From NCBI RefSeq assembly GCF_013377535.1, contig NZ_JABCJE010000009.1:62001-126000 (forward strand): a stretch of 64,000 nucleotides of DNA, in the 5' to 3' direction. This DNA comes from Donghicola mangrovi. Lineage in GTDB: Bacteria > Pseudomonadota > Alphaproteobacteria > Rhodobacterales > Rhodobacteraceae. Every line of letters starts with the position of its first letter. Positions within the stretch are counted from its first letter, which is position 1. Of the stretch, positions 63,487 to 64,000 are shown one piece after another. The position numbers and the translations under genes were made by a program. The notes below the pieces were generated by a model. The model worked only from the letters and a program-made list of their open reading frames with translations. It was not told the DNA's origin and made no database searches.

Positions 63487-64000
63487 ATGCAGGTACTCCG
63501 TCAGGTTAGGCCGACTCCCGAACAAATTGGCATCATTCGCCGAATCCAGAGTGGAGTATCGTTGATCAAAGGGGCTGCTGGAAGTGGTAAAACCACAACT
63601 GCCCTTCTAGCTTTAAGGGCAGCGACTGGCTCCGCAGTTAACCAGTTGAGGAATGAAGGCAAACTTCCAGCAAGAGTTCTTGTTCTCACCTACTACAACT
63701 CGCTACGCAGTTACATTACCGCGGTAGTTGAAGAAGAGATGGCCGATTACGTCAATGACGCTCAGTTGTTCGTTTCTACGTTTGATCGGTGGGCTTTAGA
63801 CACTCTTTCAGAAAAAATGTGCAACAAGGAAGCGGCACAGATACATTTGAGGAAATTGGCGCGTGGCTTTCCCCGTGACCAAGCATTTGTCATAGATGAA
63901 GTTGAATACCTCTTAGGTAGACTTCATCCGGATCGACTCAATGATTACCTTACGATGAGAAGGACCGGTCGAGGAAACTCGCCCGCAATGCCTCAAGAAC
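63487..64000 (+). CDS. Superfamily-1 helicase/NTPase, N-terminal fragment
   Basis: 171 codons are present and the gene runs off the right edge. The start ATG has AAGGAA 8-13 bases upstream. The Walker A loop is KGAAGSGKTTTALLAL, preceded by the Q-motif-like PTPEQIGIIRRIQ. ARVLVLTYYNSLRSYI is a motif Ia-like strand and VIDEVEYL looks like motif II. This is the start of a UvrD/Rep-like or DNA-helicase-like NTPase. In accessory DNA such proteins often belong to defence systems (for example GajB-like), but partners are outside the window. Confidence 0.75.
   Translation, partial: MQVLRQVRPTPEQIGIIRRIQSGVSLIKGAAGSGKTTTALLALRAATGSAVNQLRNEGKLPARVLVLTYYNSLRSYITAVVEEEMADYVNDAQLFVSTFDRWALDTLSEKMCNKEAAQIHLRKLARGFPRDQAFVIDEVEYLLGRLHPDRLNDYLTMRRTGRGNSPAMPQE

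Noticed and set aside
63501-63689. Minus-strand ORF at the right edge
   Set aside because: It lies opposite the Walker A region of the helicase-like gene, which has a proper start and motifs.

Overview
The window looks like the chromosome of an alphaproteobacterium of the order Rhodobacterales (Roseobacter/Rhodobacter relatives). It is GC-rich and has a CarD-type regulator, a SUV3-like RNA helicase fused to a basic tail, CobS/CobT, pyruvate carboxylase, an mraZ-rsmH-ftsL-ftsI-murE-murF-mraY-murD cell-wall cluster and a leucine-degradation cluster. It also carries a DUF1127 gene followed by tandem hairpins with CCUCCUCCC loops, the layout known from the CcaF1-CcsR locus of Rhodobacter sphaeroides. 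The species cannot be fixed from the sequence alone.

Layout. 1-8.5 kb: end of a ligase-associated exonuclease gene, a hydrolase, an SCP2-like protein, a TPR protein, an RNA helicase, an S4 protein, ferredoxin FdxA, CarD, CobS and CobT. 8.5-16.7 kb: a CPA2 antiporter, a large Ala/Pro-rich membrane protein, a SIMPL protein, a glycosyltransferase-like protein, tRNA-Tyr, an RlmB-type methyltransferase, a candidate sRNA and a CoA-binding protein. 16.7-20.4 kb: hisE, hisF, hisA, hisH and hisB on the minus strand, interrupted by one DUF2147 gene on the plus strand. 20.5-27.3 kb: three identical tRNA-Gly genes, pyc and a UvrD/PcrA helicase, with a perfect inverted-repeat operator candidate between the last two. 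27.3-28.1 kb: a DUF1127 gene and a five-unit, ten-hairpin sRNA array. 28.1-29.5 kb: a long non-coding region with many TGGGA repeats at 10-nt pitch and several DnaA-box-like sites, leading into the dcw cluster (29.5-38.7 kb). 38.7-47.4 kb: a ParB-like protein, a GFA-family protein, moaA, a lipoprotein, a PEBP-like protein, glmS-glmU, a phosphoglycolate-phosphatase-like HAD protein and a DegT-type aminotransferase. 47.5-54.5 kb: ivd, mccB and mccA with three small exported or membrane proteins and a GST.

From about 54.5 kb to the right end the sequence is lower in GC and accessory in content. It holds a two-gene membrane/TPR operon with three copies of an A-V-GG motif, a mobilisation module (oriT-like hairpins, MobC-like protein, relaxase with a nested out-of-frame gene), a divergent XRE regulator/unknown pair, a membrane-anchored pentapeptide-repeat protein and the start of a superfamily-1 helicase/NTPase. 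I read this as part of an integrated mobilisable element or genomic island; no integrase or attachment site is visible in the window.

The best candidates for unusual biology are the expanded anti-Shine-Dalgarno sRNA array next to its DUF1127 partner, the TGGGA/DnaA-box region ahead of mraZ, and the membrane/TPR pair in the island. All functional statements are read from sequence and family knowledge; no searches were run.
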